Below are positions 1-8,979 of a DNA stretch of 64,000 nucleotides, piece after piece. Both the position numbers and the translations under genes were made by a program. The notes beneath the pieces were generated by a model. That model saw only the letters and a program-made list of their open reading frames with translations. It searched no databases and had not been told where the DNA came from. How positions within the stretch are numbered: the stretch's first letter is position 1; the number at the start of each line of letters is the position of its first letter. The stretch comes from Pseudomonas monsensis. Lineage in GTDB: Bacteria > Pseudomonadota > Gammaproteobacteria > Pseudomonadales > Pseudomonadaceae. The DNA lies in the NCBI RefSeq assembly GCF_014268495.2, contig NZ_CP077087.1:5289001-5353000 (forward strand), given 5' to 3'.

Positions 1-1
1 C

Positions 2-862
2 GGGCTGTTCGTCATCCGTCTGTACGCCCTCGGTTCACCGGTGGCGGAGCAGTGCCATGTCGGCACGGCTTCGCACATTGCCCCTGCGCAGCGCCCGGCA
101 CTGCTCGCGCAATTGCTGCACCTGGCAAAACAGGACGCCGACCAGCTCGGAATTGGCCTGCTGGCGGTCAAGGACGCTTCGCATCGCGACCCGCAATGGC
201 TGGACGTCTGCCGCCAGGCCGGAATGCAAAGCATGCCCGGCCTGCCCGGCGCCGAATTGCCGATCCGTTTCGCCTCGGTGGATGCCTACCTGGGCAGCCT
301 CGGCAAATCGACGCGCAAGGACCTGCGCCGCACCTTGCGCAACCACGGCCCGCGCACCGAATGGCGACGTTCGGTGCACGACTTGCTGCCACGCATGATG
401 GCGCTCTACGAAGCCACCCTCGCCCGCAGTGATCTGGCCTTCGAATGCCTGCCGGCGGCGTACTTTTGCGAAGTGCTCGCCCACCTCGACGAGCGCGCGG
501 CCTGCGTGCTCTATTGGGTTGGCGACGAACTGGTAGCGTTCAATCTGGTGCTGCTCGACGGGCGCCGCATGATCGACAAGTTTTTCGCCCACGATCTGGC
601 CCGCACCCGCCAGTACAATCTTTACACCCGAAGCTGGCTGGTCAACGTCGACTATTGTATTGAGCACAAACTGGCGACCTATGCTTGCGGGCAAGCCGGC
701 TATGCCACCAAGCTGCGCCTGGGGTGCTCGTTTGTCGGGCATACGGTGTTTTTCCGTCATCGCAATCCATTACTCAACCGACTGCTGGGACTGGTAAAAA
801 TGTTTGTCCGACCGGATCGCTCCGACCCTGCCATGGCTGCTGCATTAAGCGAAATCCAATGA
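2..862 (+). CDS. GNAT/FemAB-like N-acyltransferase, 5' truncated by window edge
   Basis: The frame is open from base 2 with convincing protein sequence before the first GTG at 41, so the gene begins upstream of the window; 286 residues are visible. The C-terminal half reads like the BioF2/FemAB-type acetyltransferase fold, with a basic stretch (KSTRKDLRRTLRN) followed by a region around LVAFNLVLLDGRRMIDKFF that resembles the core strands of the fold. Such enzymes transfer an acyl or aminoacyl group to an amine, often in envelope polysaccharide or lipid pathways. The substrate cannot be told from this fragment. The stop codon overlaps the ATG of the following sensor kinase (ATGA), so they are likely cotranscribed. 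Confidence 0.6.
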   Translation, partial: GLFVIRLYALGSPVAEQCHVGTASHIAPAQRPALLAQLLHLAKQDADQLGIGLLAVKDASHRDPQWLDVCRQAGMQSMPGLPGAELPIRFASVDAYLGSLGKSTRKDLRRTLRNHGPRTEWRRSVHDLLPRMMALYEATLARSDLAFECLPAAYFCEVLAHLDERAACVLYWVGDELVAFNLVLLDGRRMIDKFFAHDLARTRQYNLYTRSWLVNVDYCIEHKLATYACGQAGYATKLRLGCSFVGHTVFFRHRNPLLNRLLGLVKMFVRPDRSDPAMAAALSEIQ

Positions 863-2631
863 ACAAAGACCGACGCACTGTCGCCCGACCTTTCGCCCTT
901 TCCGGCTGGAGCCTGCAACGCAAACTGGTGCTGGCGTTCTGGCTGGTGAGCGTGATCCCGACCATGATCGCGGCCGAACTGGCGGCCACCACGCTGTCGC
1001 AGATCTTCGACAGCAACGTGCGCATCTGGCTGCAGGAATCCTCGAAGATCGTCGAGGACGAAATCACCGAAATCCTCCGTGAAAACGCCCGGGCTGCGCA
1101 GCTGTTCATGCGCCACACTCGGCCGCCGGTCGACCGCCATTCCGCCAGACACGACAAACTGATCGCCGATATCGCCGACTCGATGGGCATTGATGTCGTG
1201 GCGCTGATCCGCAACAGCGATCACAAAGTGGTATTCAGTACCGCCGACGACAACATCGTCAGCCAGATCAGCACGGCCCCCAAAGCGGTGCTGCAAACCC
1301 TGCAAGTCGCCGGCGTCGCCACCGGCACGGTGATTTCGACTTTCGAAACCGATCAGGACGGCGTCGACTACAAAATGATCGTCGGCACTTACCTGGACAA
1401 CAGCTTCCTGACCAGTGTTGCCGACGTGCATTCGCTGGACTTGCGCCTGTACCTGGCCAAGGACGATGACTTTTCGGAGATTTTCTCCACCCAGCGTTTC
1501 CAGGATCATCCCGCGCAAGTGCCGGAAAAAATCGAGCAGATCCTGCGCGAAACCAAAGGCCCGTTCGAACAGTTCACCAATCGCTACAGCGGCATCTATC
1601 GCCCGATCTTCAACGAGAACGGCCAGTTGCAGGGGGTGATTTTCAGTGGTCTGTTGCGCCACACCAGCCTCGTCGGCCTGGTCAATCAGAGCAACCTGTT
1701 CATCTTGATTTTCCTGCTCAGTTCGGCGGCGTCGCTGGCGGTCGGCTGGCTGGTCTCGCAACGCCTGACCAAGCCGTTGCGCGGGTTGGCCCGAGGCGTA
1801 CAAGCGGTGATCGCCGGTGATTACCATCAACGCCTGAACGTGAATGGCGGTGATGAACTGGCAGAGCTGAGCAGCACGTTCAACCATATGAGCGAGCGTC
1901 TGGAGGAATTACAGCATCTGGAATCGCAACTGCGCCGCCGTGATCGCCTGCACGCACTGGGCGAAGTCGCCATGGGCCTGGCCCATGAGATCCGTAATCC
2001 TCTGGGCATCATCAAGACCGCCACGCAACTGCTGCATCGGCGCGCCGACCTGCCGGAAACCGACAAGCGTCACCTGGAATACGTGGTCAAGGAAGTCAGC
2101 CGGATCAATGACCTGATCACCGAGTTTCTCGACTTCGCCAAACCCAGCGCGCCAATCCGCGCCACCCAGTCCGCCCGCGCACTGGTGGATGAACTGGCCG
2201 GGTTCTGCGAGCCGGAACTGGCCAGCCACAAGATCGACCTGCACATCCACGATCAGGCGCCGGGCGCAACGATCTATGCCGATATCAAGCAACTCAAACA
2301 GGCCGGCCTGAACCTGATCGTCAACGCCATCGACGCCATGCCCGACGGCGGCCGCCTGACCCTGGGCATCGCCAGTGCCGGCAGCTGCACCGTGATCAGC
2401 GTGGCGGACACCGGGCAAGGGATTGAGGCCGACATGCTGGAACGTATCTTCACCCCGTTCGTGACCACCAAGGCTTCCGGCACCGGGCTGGGCCTGGCGA
2501 AAGTGTTTTCGGTGATGGAGAACCACAACGGGCGCGTGGAGTGCGTCAGCGAAAAAGATGCCGGCGCCACGTTCAGCCTGTACATTCCGGCCAATGGCGA
2601 CGACTTCGACGAGACTGACGATGACGCATAA
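859..2631 (+). CDS. membrane sensor histidine kinase (HAMP-HisKA-HATPase)
   Basis: A 590-residue sensor kinase. A first membrane segment lies at about residues 22-42, followed by a periplasmic sensing region of about 235 residues that looks like a Cache-type domain. A second membrane segment is at about 280-300, then HAMP, and HisKA with the phospho-acceptor His376 in GLAHEIRNPLG. The ATPase domain shows NLIVNAIDAMPDGG (N box), DTGQGI (G1) and GTGLGLAKV (G2). The ATG at 859 overlaps the stop of the gene before, and the 3' end overlaps the start of the response regulator by 11 bases, so the kinase and regulator form a cognate pair. A longer in-frame start at 685 would lie inside the upstream gene and is rejected. 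The ligand is unknown. Confidence 0.92.
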   Translation: MNKDRRTVARPFALSGWSLQRKLVLAFWLVSVIPTMIAAELAATTLSQIFDSNVRIWLQESSKIVEDEITEILRENARAAQLFMRHTRPPVDRHSARHDKLIADIADSMGIDVVALIRNSDHKVVFSTADDNIVSQISTAPKAVLQTLQVAGVATGTVISTFETDQDGVDYKMIVGTYLDNSFLTSVADVHSLDLRLYLAKDDDFSEIFSTQRFQDHPAQVPEKIEQILRETKGPFEQFTNRYSGIYRPIFNENGQLQGVIFSGLLRHTSLVGLVNQSNLFILIFLLSSAASLAVGWLVSQRLTKPLRGLARGVQAVIAGDYHQRLNVNGGDELAELSSTFNHMSERLEELQHLESQLRRRDRLHALGEVAMGLAHEIRNPLGIIKTATQLLHRRADLPETDKRHLEYVVKEVSRINDLITEFLDFAKPSAPIRATQSARALVDELAGFCEPELASHKIDLHIHDQAPGATIYADIKQLKQAGLNLIVNAIDAMPDGGRLTLGIASAGSCTVISVADTGQGIEADMLERIFTPFVTTKASGTGLGLAKVFSVMENHNGRVECVSEKDAGATFSLYIPANGDDFDETDDDA

Positions 2632-4012
2632 CATTCTGGTGGTGGACGACGAACCGAAACTCTGTGACCTGTTGGCCTCGGCCCTCGGTCAGAACGGCGT
2701 CACGGTGTTCACCGCCGGCAATGGCTTGCACGCGCTCAAGGTTCTGGAGAACGAAGACATCGACCTGCTGATCAGCGACTGGCGCATGCCCGGCATGGGC
2801 GGCGCGCAGTTGCTGGCGGAAGTGAAAAGCCGCTTTCCACAGCTGCCGGTGATTGTCATGACCGCCTACAGCACGGTGAAAAATGCCGTGGAGTCGATGC
2901 GCAACGGCGCGTTCGATTACATCGCCAAGCCGTTCGACATCGACGAACTGGACATCACCGTCAGCAAGGCCCTGCAATTTCGCGACATCCTCAAAGACAA
3001 CCAGCGCATGCGTGCCGAACTCGACGAGCATCAGCAGATCGACAGCCTGATCGGCGACAGCCCGAGTTTTCGCCGCGTGCTGCAAGCCGTGGAGTCGCTG
3101 CGCGAAAGCGCGGCGACCGTGCTGCTCAGCGGTGAAAGTGGTACCGGCAAGGAGATGGTCGCCCGGGCCATCCACAAGCATGGCAATCGCGCCGACAAAC
3201 CATTTGTCGCGGTGAACTGCGCGGCGATCCCCGAAGGGCTGCTGGAAAGTGAAATGTTCGGCCATCGCAAAGGCGCGTTCACGGGCGCCGTGGCCGACCG
3301 CATCGGACGCTTTCAGCAAGCCGACAAAGGCACGTTGTTTCTTGATGAAATCGGCGAAATGCCGCTGGCGTTGCAGGCAAAAATCCTCCGCGCCCTGCAA
3401 GAACGGGTGATCGAACCGGTGGGCGATACCAAGGAGCGCAAAGTCGATGTGCGGGTGATCGCCGCCACCAACAAGGACCTGCTCGCAGCGGTGGCCAACA
3501 AGGAGTTTCGCGAGGATCTTTACTACCGCCTCAACGTATTCCCGATCCCACTGCCGGCCTTGCGTGAACGGGTCGAAGACATCGCCCCGCTCGCCCGACA
3601 TTTCGCCCATACGCTGGGCGCCGAGGCCGGTAAACGCATCAGCGGCTTCAGCGCGCCGGCCTTGCAGGCGATGACGCGCTATTCATGGCCGGGCAACATT
3701 CGCGAACTGCAGAACTGCGTCGAGCGCGCGACCATCGTCGCGTCGGCCAACATCATCGAGGAACAGGATCTGCCGGCGTATCTGTTCGCCGCGCAAGCCT
3801 CGGACAGCAGCGGCCCGCTGAACGAAATCAACGGTGTGCCGGCGGATCTCGACGCGGCGCTGGCCGAGGTCGAGAAAACCTGCATCCTCGCCGCCCTGCA
3901 CCAGAGCAACGGGGTACAGGCTGCCGCTGCGCAGTTGATCGGCATCTCCGAACGCAGCTTCTGGTATCGCCTGAAGAAACTCGGGATCCACGTCGACAAG
4001 ATCGTGCGGTGA
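2621..4012 (+). CDS. sigma-54-dependent response regulator (NtrC family)
   Basis: A 463-residue regulator with the classical three-domain order. The receiver carries phospho-acceptor Asp53 in ISDWRMPG. The AAA+ domain has Walker A GESGTGKE and the sigma-54 contact loop GAFTGA at residues 218-223. A Fis-type helix-turn-helix closes the protein (NGVQAAAAQLIGISERSFW). Family members bind upstream enhancers and use ATP hydrolysis to open sigma-54 promoters. The ATG at 2621 lies 11 bases inside the kinase gene and starts the canonical receiver (MTHNILVVDDEPK); the longer in-frame extension from 2558 is a shadow of the kinase C-terminus. Target genes cannot be inferred, as no sigma-54 promoter was recognised nearby. 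Confidence 0.94.
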   Translation: MTHNILVVDDEPKLCDLLASALGQNGVTVFTAGNGLHALKVLENEDIDLLISDWRMPGMGGAQLLAEVKSRFPQLPVIVMTAYSTVKNAVESMRNGAFDYIAKPFDIDELDITVSKALQFRDILKDNQRMRAELDEHQQIDSLIGDSPSFRRVLQAVESLRESAATVLLSGESGTGKEMVARAIHKHGNRADKPFVAVNCAAIPEGLLESEMFGHRKGAFTGAVADRIGRFQQADKGTLFLDEIGEMPLALQAKILRALQERVIEPVGDTKERKVDVRVIAATNKDLLAAVANKEFREDLYYRLNVFPIPLPALRERVEDIAPLARHFAHTLGAEAGKRISGFSAPALQAMTRYSWPGNIRELQNCVERATIVASANIIEEQDLPAYLFAAQASDSSGPLNEINGVPADLDAALAEVEKTCILAALHQSNGVQAAAAQLIGISERSFWYRLKKLGIHVDKIVR

Positions 4013-4023
4013 CCCCGCCGCGA

Positions 4024-4689
4024 TCAGTTGACTGTGCCGCCCCGGGCTTCACTCATGATCTGCCGGATAGCCCCGACGAAGGTGTCCACCGGCTGCCCGC
4101 CCGTGACGGCGTACTGACCGTTGAAGACCACGGTCGGTACTGAGTTCACGCCGCGTTGCAGCCAGAGTTGCTCTTCTGCGCGCACCTCGTCGGCAAATTC
4201 GTCGGACGCCAGTATCGCCGCTGCCCGCCGCCGGTCGAGCCCCGCGTCTTCGGCAATTTGCGTCAATTGCGCGCGATCGGACGGGTTGCCGCCATCGGTG
4301 AAGTACGCCTTGAACAACGCCTCCTTCAGCGACAATTGCTTACCCTCCAGTCCCGCCCAATGCAGCAACCGGTGGGCATCGAAGGTGTTATAGATGCGGC
4401 TGTTGCCATCGGTGCGAAAGGCGAATCCGACGTCGGCACCACGGGCCCGAATCGCTTCGCGGTTCTTCTGCGACTGCTCCGGGGTCGAGCCGTATTTTTC
4501 ACCGATGTGCTCGGTGATGTTCTGCCCCTCGGGGCCCATCTTCGGGTTCAGTTCGAACGGCTGAAAATGAATCTCGGCCTGCACTTCGTCGCGCAGGATT
4601 TGCAGCGCCTGCAGCAAGCCATAAAGGCCGACGACGCACCACGGGCAGGAGACGTCGCTGACAAAATCGATTTTCAAAGCGGAACTCAT
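4024..4689 (-). CDS. DsbA-family thiol oxidoreductase (FrnE-like)
   Basis: A 221-residue cytoplasmic thioredoxin-fold protein with an N-terminal CPWC active site (Cys15, Cys18) directly after the first strand and no signal peptide. This matches the FrnE / 2-hydroxychromene-2-carboxylate isomerase-like branch of the DsbA family rather than periplasmic DsbA. A second conserved block, SVPTVVFNGQYAVTGGQP, supplies the cis-proline loop and the C-terminal thioredoxin strand. The ATG at 4689 was chosen because a GAGGTG ribosome-binding site lies just upstream; a longer frame from 4737 has no such support. It faces the sigma-54 regulator convergently. Confidence 0.88.
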   Translation of the reverse strand: MSSALKIDFVSDVSCPWCVVGLYGLLQALQILRDEVQAEIHFQPFELNPKMGPEGQNITEHIGEKYGSTPEQSQKNREAIRARGADVGFAFRTDGNSRIYNTFDAHRLLHWAGLEGKQLSLKEALFKAYFTDGGNPSDRAQLTQIAEDAGLDRRRAAAILASDEFADEVRAEEQLWLQRGVNSVPTVVFNGQYAVTGGQPVDTFVGAIRQIMSEARGGTVN

Positions 4690-4763
4690 CACACACCTCG
4701 CAGGCGGAAATCGTGCGGAAAAGTTTGCACGATACACCTGCCCGGCGCTGCGGTGACAGTGAT

Positions 4764-4838
4764 GGCCCCCTCGCGGGCAAGCCGGCTGCCACAGGATTCA
4801 CGCAATAGGTGTGGGCGCGGGCTTGCCGCGATGGGGCC
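4764..4838. repeat. REP doublet (inverted pair)
   Basis: Two imperfect inverted arms, about 4764-4792 (ggccccctcgcgggcaagcc) and 4811-4838 (gtggg...cttgccgcgatggggcc), form a REPIN-like doublet between the DsbA-family gene and the hydrolase. Both neighbours are on the minus strand, so transcription of the oxidoreductase begins just left of it and hydrolase transcription ends just right. Confidence 0.7.
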
Positions 4839-4844
4839 CTTGAG

Positions 4845-5879
4845 TCAAAGCAGATTCCCCGCCGCCACCGGCTCGATCTGCGCCCAATGCGAGGTATCTT
4901 CTCGATGCTGCTGCAAATAGGGCAACACCGCCGCCAGCAACGGCGCCTTGAACGCCTCCTGGAAACGATGGGCCAGCCCCGGGATCAGCTTCAACTGACT
5001 GCCGCGAATATGCGCCGCCAGATGCACGCCGTGCATCACCGGCAGCAACGGATCGGCCGTACCGTGCACCACCAGTGTTGGCACGCGCAATTGATTGAGC
5101 AATGCCACCCGGCTCGGCTCCGCAAGAATGGCCATGATCTGGCGTTTCACGCCTTCCGGATTGAACGCCCGGTCATAAGCCACCGCGGCTTGATGCAGCA
5201 ACATCTGCCGATCATCCGTGACCGACGGACTGCCCAGCGCCGCCAGTAAATCGGCCTGCTGCTCCAGTGCCACCTCACGATTCGGCGCGCCGCGACGGGC
5301 CAGCAATTGCACCAGTGCCGCGCTCGGCGCCGGCAAGCCCTCGGCGCCGGAACTGGTCATGATCAGAGTCAGGCTTTCCACCCGTTGCGGCGCCATTGCC
5401 GCCAGATGCTGGGCGATCATCCCGCCCATGCTCGCGCCCAGTACGTGGAACTGGTCAATGTGCAGCGCGTCCATCAGGCCCAGTGCATCGTCGGCCATGT
5501 CGGTCAGCGAGTACGGCGCCGACACGGGCAAGCCGAGCTTGTAGCGCAACACCTCGAACGTCAGGTTGGCCTCGGCCGGTGCCTGGCGCCAGGTCGACAG
5601 GCCGACATCGCGGTTGTCATAGCGAATCACCCGAAAGCCTTGCTGACACAGCGCCACCACCACTTCGTCGGGCCAGTGGATCAACTGCCCGCCCAGGCCC
5701 ATGACCAGCAACAGGGCCGGATCCTGAGCACGGCCGATGCTTTGGTAAGCAAGGCTGACCTGTGGCAGATCGACCCGTTCGGTGGGCACGTTGACGTCGC
5801 ATCGCGAGGCCGCCGCAGCCGGCAGGCCGAACAACAGCGCAGCCAATACGGCCGCGATTGATAAAAATCCCTTGAACAT
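4845..5879 (-). CDS. secreted alpha/beta hydrolase
   Basis: A 344-residue alpha/beta hydrolase. The N-terminus (MFKGFLSIAAVLAALLFG followed by PAAAAS) is a typical Sec signal peptide, placing the enzyme in the periplasm or outside. The nucleophile elbow is GASMGG with Ser150. The acid is probably Asp276 in HGTADPLLP and the base His304 in PGLAHRF. The oxyanion region is VMGLGG near residue 60. The ATG at 5879 is chosen because it opens the signal peptide; about 100 additional in-frame residues upstream lack coding character. Esterase/lipase-type activity is expected, but the substrate is unknown. Confidence 0.88.
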   Translation of the reverse strand: MFKGFLSIAAVLAALLFGLPAAAASRCDVNVPTERVDLPQVSLAYQSIGRAQDPALLLVMGLGGQLIHWPDEVVVALCQQGFRVIRYDNRDVGLSTWRQAPAEANLTFEVLRYKLGLPVSAPYSLTDMADDALGLMDALHIDQFHVLGASMGGMIAQHLAAMAPQRVESLTLIMTSSGAEGLPAPSAALVQLLARRGAPNREVALEQQADLLAALGSPSVTDDRQMLLHQAAVAYDRAFNPEGVKRQIMAILAEPSRVALLNQLRVPTLVVHGTADPLLPVMHGVHLAAHIRGSQLKLIPGLAHRFQEAFKAPLLAAVLPYLQQHREDTSHWAQIEPVAAGNLL

Positions 5880-5958
5880 GAAAAACACCGAAACGCAGAA
5901 CCCCAGTAGAGCGCGAGTCTGATGAAGTTTGTTCAAGCGCGCTGCCACAGTTCGATGA

Positions 5959-6174
5959 CAGTTTGATGAAGAGTGCCGAGCGGTCGGCGCCGCGCCTGCG
6001 GCGATAACTGTGTACCGCCACGAGCCGGCGCAGCCGGCATTCCGCGCCTTCGAGAAGGCCCATCTGAAACTGCCCGAGCAGCGTTTCCTCACCCACGCCG
6101 ACAACGCCGATCTGCTGTACGCGGACATTGGCAGGCGGTCGGTCGTGCTGGTGCATTTCGAGCAGGTGAGTTGA
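5959..6174 (+). pseudogene. possible 3' remnant of an unidentified gene
   Basis: A frame open from 5959 to a TGA at 6172-6174 encodes about 70 residues with good protein-like composition (for example RAFEKAHLKLPEQRF and ADLLYADIGRRSVVLVHFEQ) but has no ATG and no ribosome-binding site; a GTG at 6010 would give 54 residues. It sits between two divergent genes and is followed by a strong hairpin at 6185. I do not recognise the family. It could be the tail of a decayed gene or a small gene with a GTG start. Confidence 0.3.
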
Positions 6175-6184
6175 ATCCGCAAAA

Positions 6185-6208
6185 GCCCGCGTCTTCATCG
6201 ACGCGGGC
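6185..6208. terminator. perfect 9-bp hairpin
   Basis: GCCCGCGTC - TTCATC - GACGCGGGC forms a perfect 9-bp stem with a 6-base loop. Four T follow it when read on the minus strand, and no T tract follows on the plus strand. It lies 10 bases after the fragment ending at 6174 and before metR, and may be that fragment's old terminator. Confidence 0.55.
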
Positions 6209-6306
6209 CTGGGTAAAAAAACGGGACGAATATCGACAGCCCGGCCAACATGAGACAAACTCAACGCTTTCGCAATTGTCACAAGTTTTCCTCATGGAGC
6301 CAGCCG

Positions 6307-7224
6307 GTGCTTGAAATCCGCCACCTGAAAACCCTGCACGCCCTGCGCGAAGCCGACAGCCTGGTGGATGCCGCCGATCGCCTGCACCTGACCCAATCGG
6401 CGTTGTCTCACCAGTTCAAGGAACTGGAAGAGCGCATGGGCATGGCGCTGTTCGTGCGCAAGACCAAACCGGTGCGGTTCACCAGCGCCGGTCTGCGCCT
6501 GTTGCAACTGGCCGACGCCACACTGCCGCTGCTGCGTGCCGCCGAGCGTGACATCGGCCGCCTCGCCGGCGGCACTGCCGGACGCCTGCACATGGCCATC
6601 GAATGCCACAGCTGCTTCCAGTGGCTGATGCCGACCATCGACCAGTTCCGCGATGCCTGGCCGGAGGTCGAACTCGACCTCGCCTCGGGTTTCTCGTTCG
6701 CTCCCCTGCCGGCGCTGGCCCGTGGTGATCTGGACCTGGTAGTGACCTCCGACCCGCTGGACATTGCCGGCATCACGTACGTGCCGCTGTTCACGTACGA
6801 AGCCATGCTCGCGGTTGCCAACCAGCATCCTCTGGCAAGCAAGCCGTACATCGTTGCGGAAGACTTGCTGACAGAAACCCTGATCACCTACCCGGTGGAA
6901 CGCGATCGTCTGGACATCTTCACCCGCTTCCTCGAACCGGCCGACATAGAGCCTGCGCAGGTACGCACCTCGGAACTGACGGTCATGATGATGCAACTGG
7001 TCGCCAGCGGCCGCGGCGTCTGCGGCATGCCGCACTGGGCGTTGCATGAATACAGCTCGCGCGGTTACGTGAAGGGCAAGCGCCTGGGCGAGAAAGGCCT
7101 GTTTGCCACGCTGTACGCGGCGATTCGCGCGGACATGCTCGACGCTCCGTACATGCGCGATTTCCTCCTGACGGCCAAGGACACCTCGTTCTCGACCCTC
7201 GACGGCGTCAGCGCTGTTCGCTGA
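6307..7224 (+). CDS. metR: LysR-type regulator of methionine biosynthesis
   Basis: A 305-residue LysR-family protein with an N-terminal winged helix-turn-helix (VDAADRLHLTQSALSHQFKE) and a C-terminal effector domain. Residues such as GRLHMAIECHSCFQWLMPTI are typical of MetR, which senses homocysteine and activates metE/metH-type genes. The start is a GTG at 6307, giving LEIRHLKTLHALRE as usual for Pseudomonas MetR, with GGAG about 10 bases upstream. An ATG at 6250 would add 19 atypical residues. No methionine gene is adjacent in this window, so the gene name rests on family resemblance. Confidence 0.85.
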   Translation: MLEIRHLKTLHALREADSLVDAADRLHLTQSALSHQFKELEERMGMALFVRKTKPVRFTSAGLRLLQLADATLPLLRAAERDIGRLAGGTAGRLHMAIECHSCFQWLMPTIDQFRDAWPEVELDLASGFSFAPLPALARGDLDLVVTSDPLDIAGITYVPLFTYEAMLAVANQHPLASKPYIVAEDLLTETLITYPVERDRLDIFTRFLEPADIEPAQVRTSELTVMMMQLVASGRGVCGMPHWALHEYSSRGYVKGKRLGEKGLFATLYAAIRADMLDAPYMRDFLLTAKDTSFSTLDGVSAVR

Positions 7225-7298
7225 AAGATCTGGAAGGGGCAGGTTCAAACGCCGGATTTTTCCCGGACAACAACCCTCCCTCGCCACAATCACCGCGT

Positions 7299-7808
7299 CT
7301 AGGCCGTAGGGAGGAGTTCACGCCACATGTGGATCTTGTCGAAGTAATCTTCGCCTACGCGCACCGCGAGCGGTTCGAGGCCGAACTGGATAAAGCCGCA
7401 ACGCTGATACAGATTGAACGCAGCATCGTTGCCAGCGGTGACGGTGAGCTGGATGAGTTTCAGCGCGGGGTGGTTGTGTGCTTCGGTCAGCGCCGCTTGC
7501 ACCAGTTCATGGCCCAGACCGTGCCGACGAAAATCCGCTGATACATACATGCCGAACAGCGTTGCCTTGTGCCGGGCCTTCTCCCGTGGTTCGAAGGCGA
7601 GGCCGACGATACCGGCCAACGTGCCGCCCTCGAAGGCGCCAAGCACTGCATCGAGCTTGCTGGTCAGACGCGCTTCCCACCAGCTCAACGGCATGGTCGC
7701 CCGCTCGCGCACGCTGGAGGTGAACGCCTGCGGATGGCGGTCGTAGGCCTCAAGCATCAGTTCCCGGTACGCCAGGGCATGACTGGCATCCAGCCGCTCG
7801 ATCCACAT
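7299..7808 (-). CDS. GNAT-family N-acetyltransferase
   Basis: A 169-residue GNAT protein. The acetyl-CoA pyrophosphate-binding motif is RRHGLGHELVQ (R-x-x-G-x-G), preceded by the strand LFGMYVSADF and followed by LIQLTVTAGNDAAFNLYQRCGF, which is motif B. The ATG at 7808 is preferred over a TTG two codons upstream at 7814. It begins 3 bases after the stop of the LysE-type gene, so both are read as one transcript. The substrate is unknown; small-molecule amines or amino acids are typical. Confidence 0.87.
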   Translation of the reverse strand: MWIERLDASHALAYRELMLEAYDRHPQAFTSSVRERATMPLSWWEARLTSKLDAVLGAFEGGTLAGIVGLAFEPREKARHKATLFGMYVSADFRRHGLGHELVQAALTEAHNHPALKLIQLTVTAGNDAAFNLYQRCGFIQFGLEPLAVRVGEDYFDKIHMWRELLPTA

Positions 7809-7810
7809 GT

Positions 7811-8449
7811 TCAAGCCGTCCTGCGTTGTTCAAGCATCAGGCGCACGGCCAGCCCACCGAGCACCAGGCCCATGAAGTAACGCTGCAGCGCCAGCCACGT
7901 CGGGTTGCGCACAAACCACGACGCAATGCCTGCCGCGAACAGCGCGATCAACAGATTGACGGTGAAACTGACGCTGATCTGGGTCAGGCCAAGAACGATA
8001 CTCTGGGTGAACACCGAGCCGTGTTCAGGGGTGATGAACTGCGGAAATACCGACAGATAAAACACGGCGATTTTCGGATTCAGCGCACTGGTGAGAAAGC
8101 CCATGGTGATCAGTTTGCGCGACGAGTCCGCTGGCAACTGCTGCGCCTCGAACGGCGAACGCGCACCGGGCTTCACCGCTTGCCAGGCCAGCCACAACAG
8201 GTACAGGGCGCCGGCCCACTTCAACACTTCATAGGCCATCGGCACCGCGAGAAACACCGCGGTCAACCCCGCTGCCGCAGCAAACAGGTGCACAAAGAAC
8301 CCCGCCACCACGCCGAGCAATGACGTCACGCCGGCCTTGCGGCCCTGGCAGATCGAACGCGAGATCAGGTAGATCATGTTCGGCCCCGGCGTCAGCACCA
8401 TCAACAACGCGGCGGCGGCGAAGATCAGCAGGTCTTGAAGCGGGATCAT
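7811..8449 (-). CDS. LysE-family amino acid/threonine exporter
   Basis: A 212-residue, very hydrophobic protein of the LysE/RhtB family, with the hallmark N-terminal motif TPGPNMIYLISRS followed by a small-residue helix. Six or so membrane segments can be drawn (for example LLIFAAAALLMVLT, VAGFFVHLFAAAAGLTAVFL, SIVLGLTQISVSFTVNLLIA). Such proteins export amino acids or their analogues by proton antiport. It is followed at 3 bases by a GNAT acetyltransferase, an arrangement compatible with a detoxification pair for an amino compound (inference). Confidence 0.88.
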   Translation of the reverse strand: MIPLQDLLIFAAAALLMVLTPGPNMIYLISRSICQGRKAGVTSLLGVVAGFFVHLFAAAAGLTAVFLAVPMAYEVLKWAGALYLLWLAWQAVKPGARSPFEAQQLPADSSRKLITMGFLTSALNPKIAVFYLSVFPQFITPEHGSVFTQSIVLGLTQISVSFTVNLLIALFAAGIASWFVRNPTWLALQRYFMGLVLGGLAVRLMLEQRRTA

Positions 8450-8473
8450 GGGGGGCGTCCTTTGCGAAGAGGA

Positions 8474-8908
8474 TCAGGCGATGGCGGTCAGCGAATCACG
8501 ATAAAACGGCAGGATCAGGTCGCGTGTCAATGGCGCCAGTTCGACATCGCCGTCAGTGGCCGGGTCGATCCAGATCACCTCTTCGATTTCCGCCGCCGGC
8601 GTGACTTGAGCAGCAATGCTCAGCTGGAACAGCTCGGCTTGTACGGTAAAGCCCGGCTCGTTGGCAGCGGGCGCGGAAAACTGGCCAAGAAAGGACGCCT
8701 GCTCCGCAGTGATGCGCAATCCAAGCTCTTCTTCCAGCTCACGGGCCAGGGCCTGCAGCGGTGTTTCATGAGCCTCGATCTTGCCGCCCGGTTGCATGAA
8801 GGCACGGGTGTTGCGCTTGCGCACCAGCAACGTGCGACCGTCAGGGCCAAGCAACAGCGCGGCGGCGATGCGAATGAGACGTGGGGATACAACGGATGCA
8901 GAGGTCAT
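8474..8908 (-). CDS. NUDIX hydrolase
   Basis: A 144-residue NUDIX protein. The 23-residue box is complete: G, five residues, E, seven residues, then RELEEELGL. The family hydrolyses nucleoside diphosphates linked to another moiety. The ATG at 8908 begins the region typical of the family (MTSASVVSPRLIRIAAALLL). An upstream ATG at 8983 overlaps the stop of the HD-GYP gene (ATGA), which would suggest translational coupling, but the extra 25 residues look unlike protein, so the shorter form is listed. It lies directly downstream of the receiver/HD-GYP gene on the same strand. Confidence 0.85.
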   Translation of the reverse strand: MTSASVVSPRLIRIAAALLLGPDGRTLLVRKRNTRAFMQPGGKIEAHETPLQALARELEEELGLRITAEQASFLGQFSAPAANEPGFTVQAELFQLSIAAQVTPAAEIEEVIWIDPATDGDVELAPLTRDLILPFYRDSLTAIA

Positions 8909-8979
8909 GGGGGCAGCCACCGGCGTGGAAAAACCGCAAGGATCCCATGTCCCGCCCACTGGCGTCATCTCGCCGAGGC

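Noticed and set aside
757..1887. Long open frame antisense to the first sensor kinase
   Set aside because: Shadow of high-GC third-codon bias; no ribosome-binding site or recognisable domain, while the plus-strand kinase is certain.
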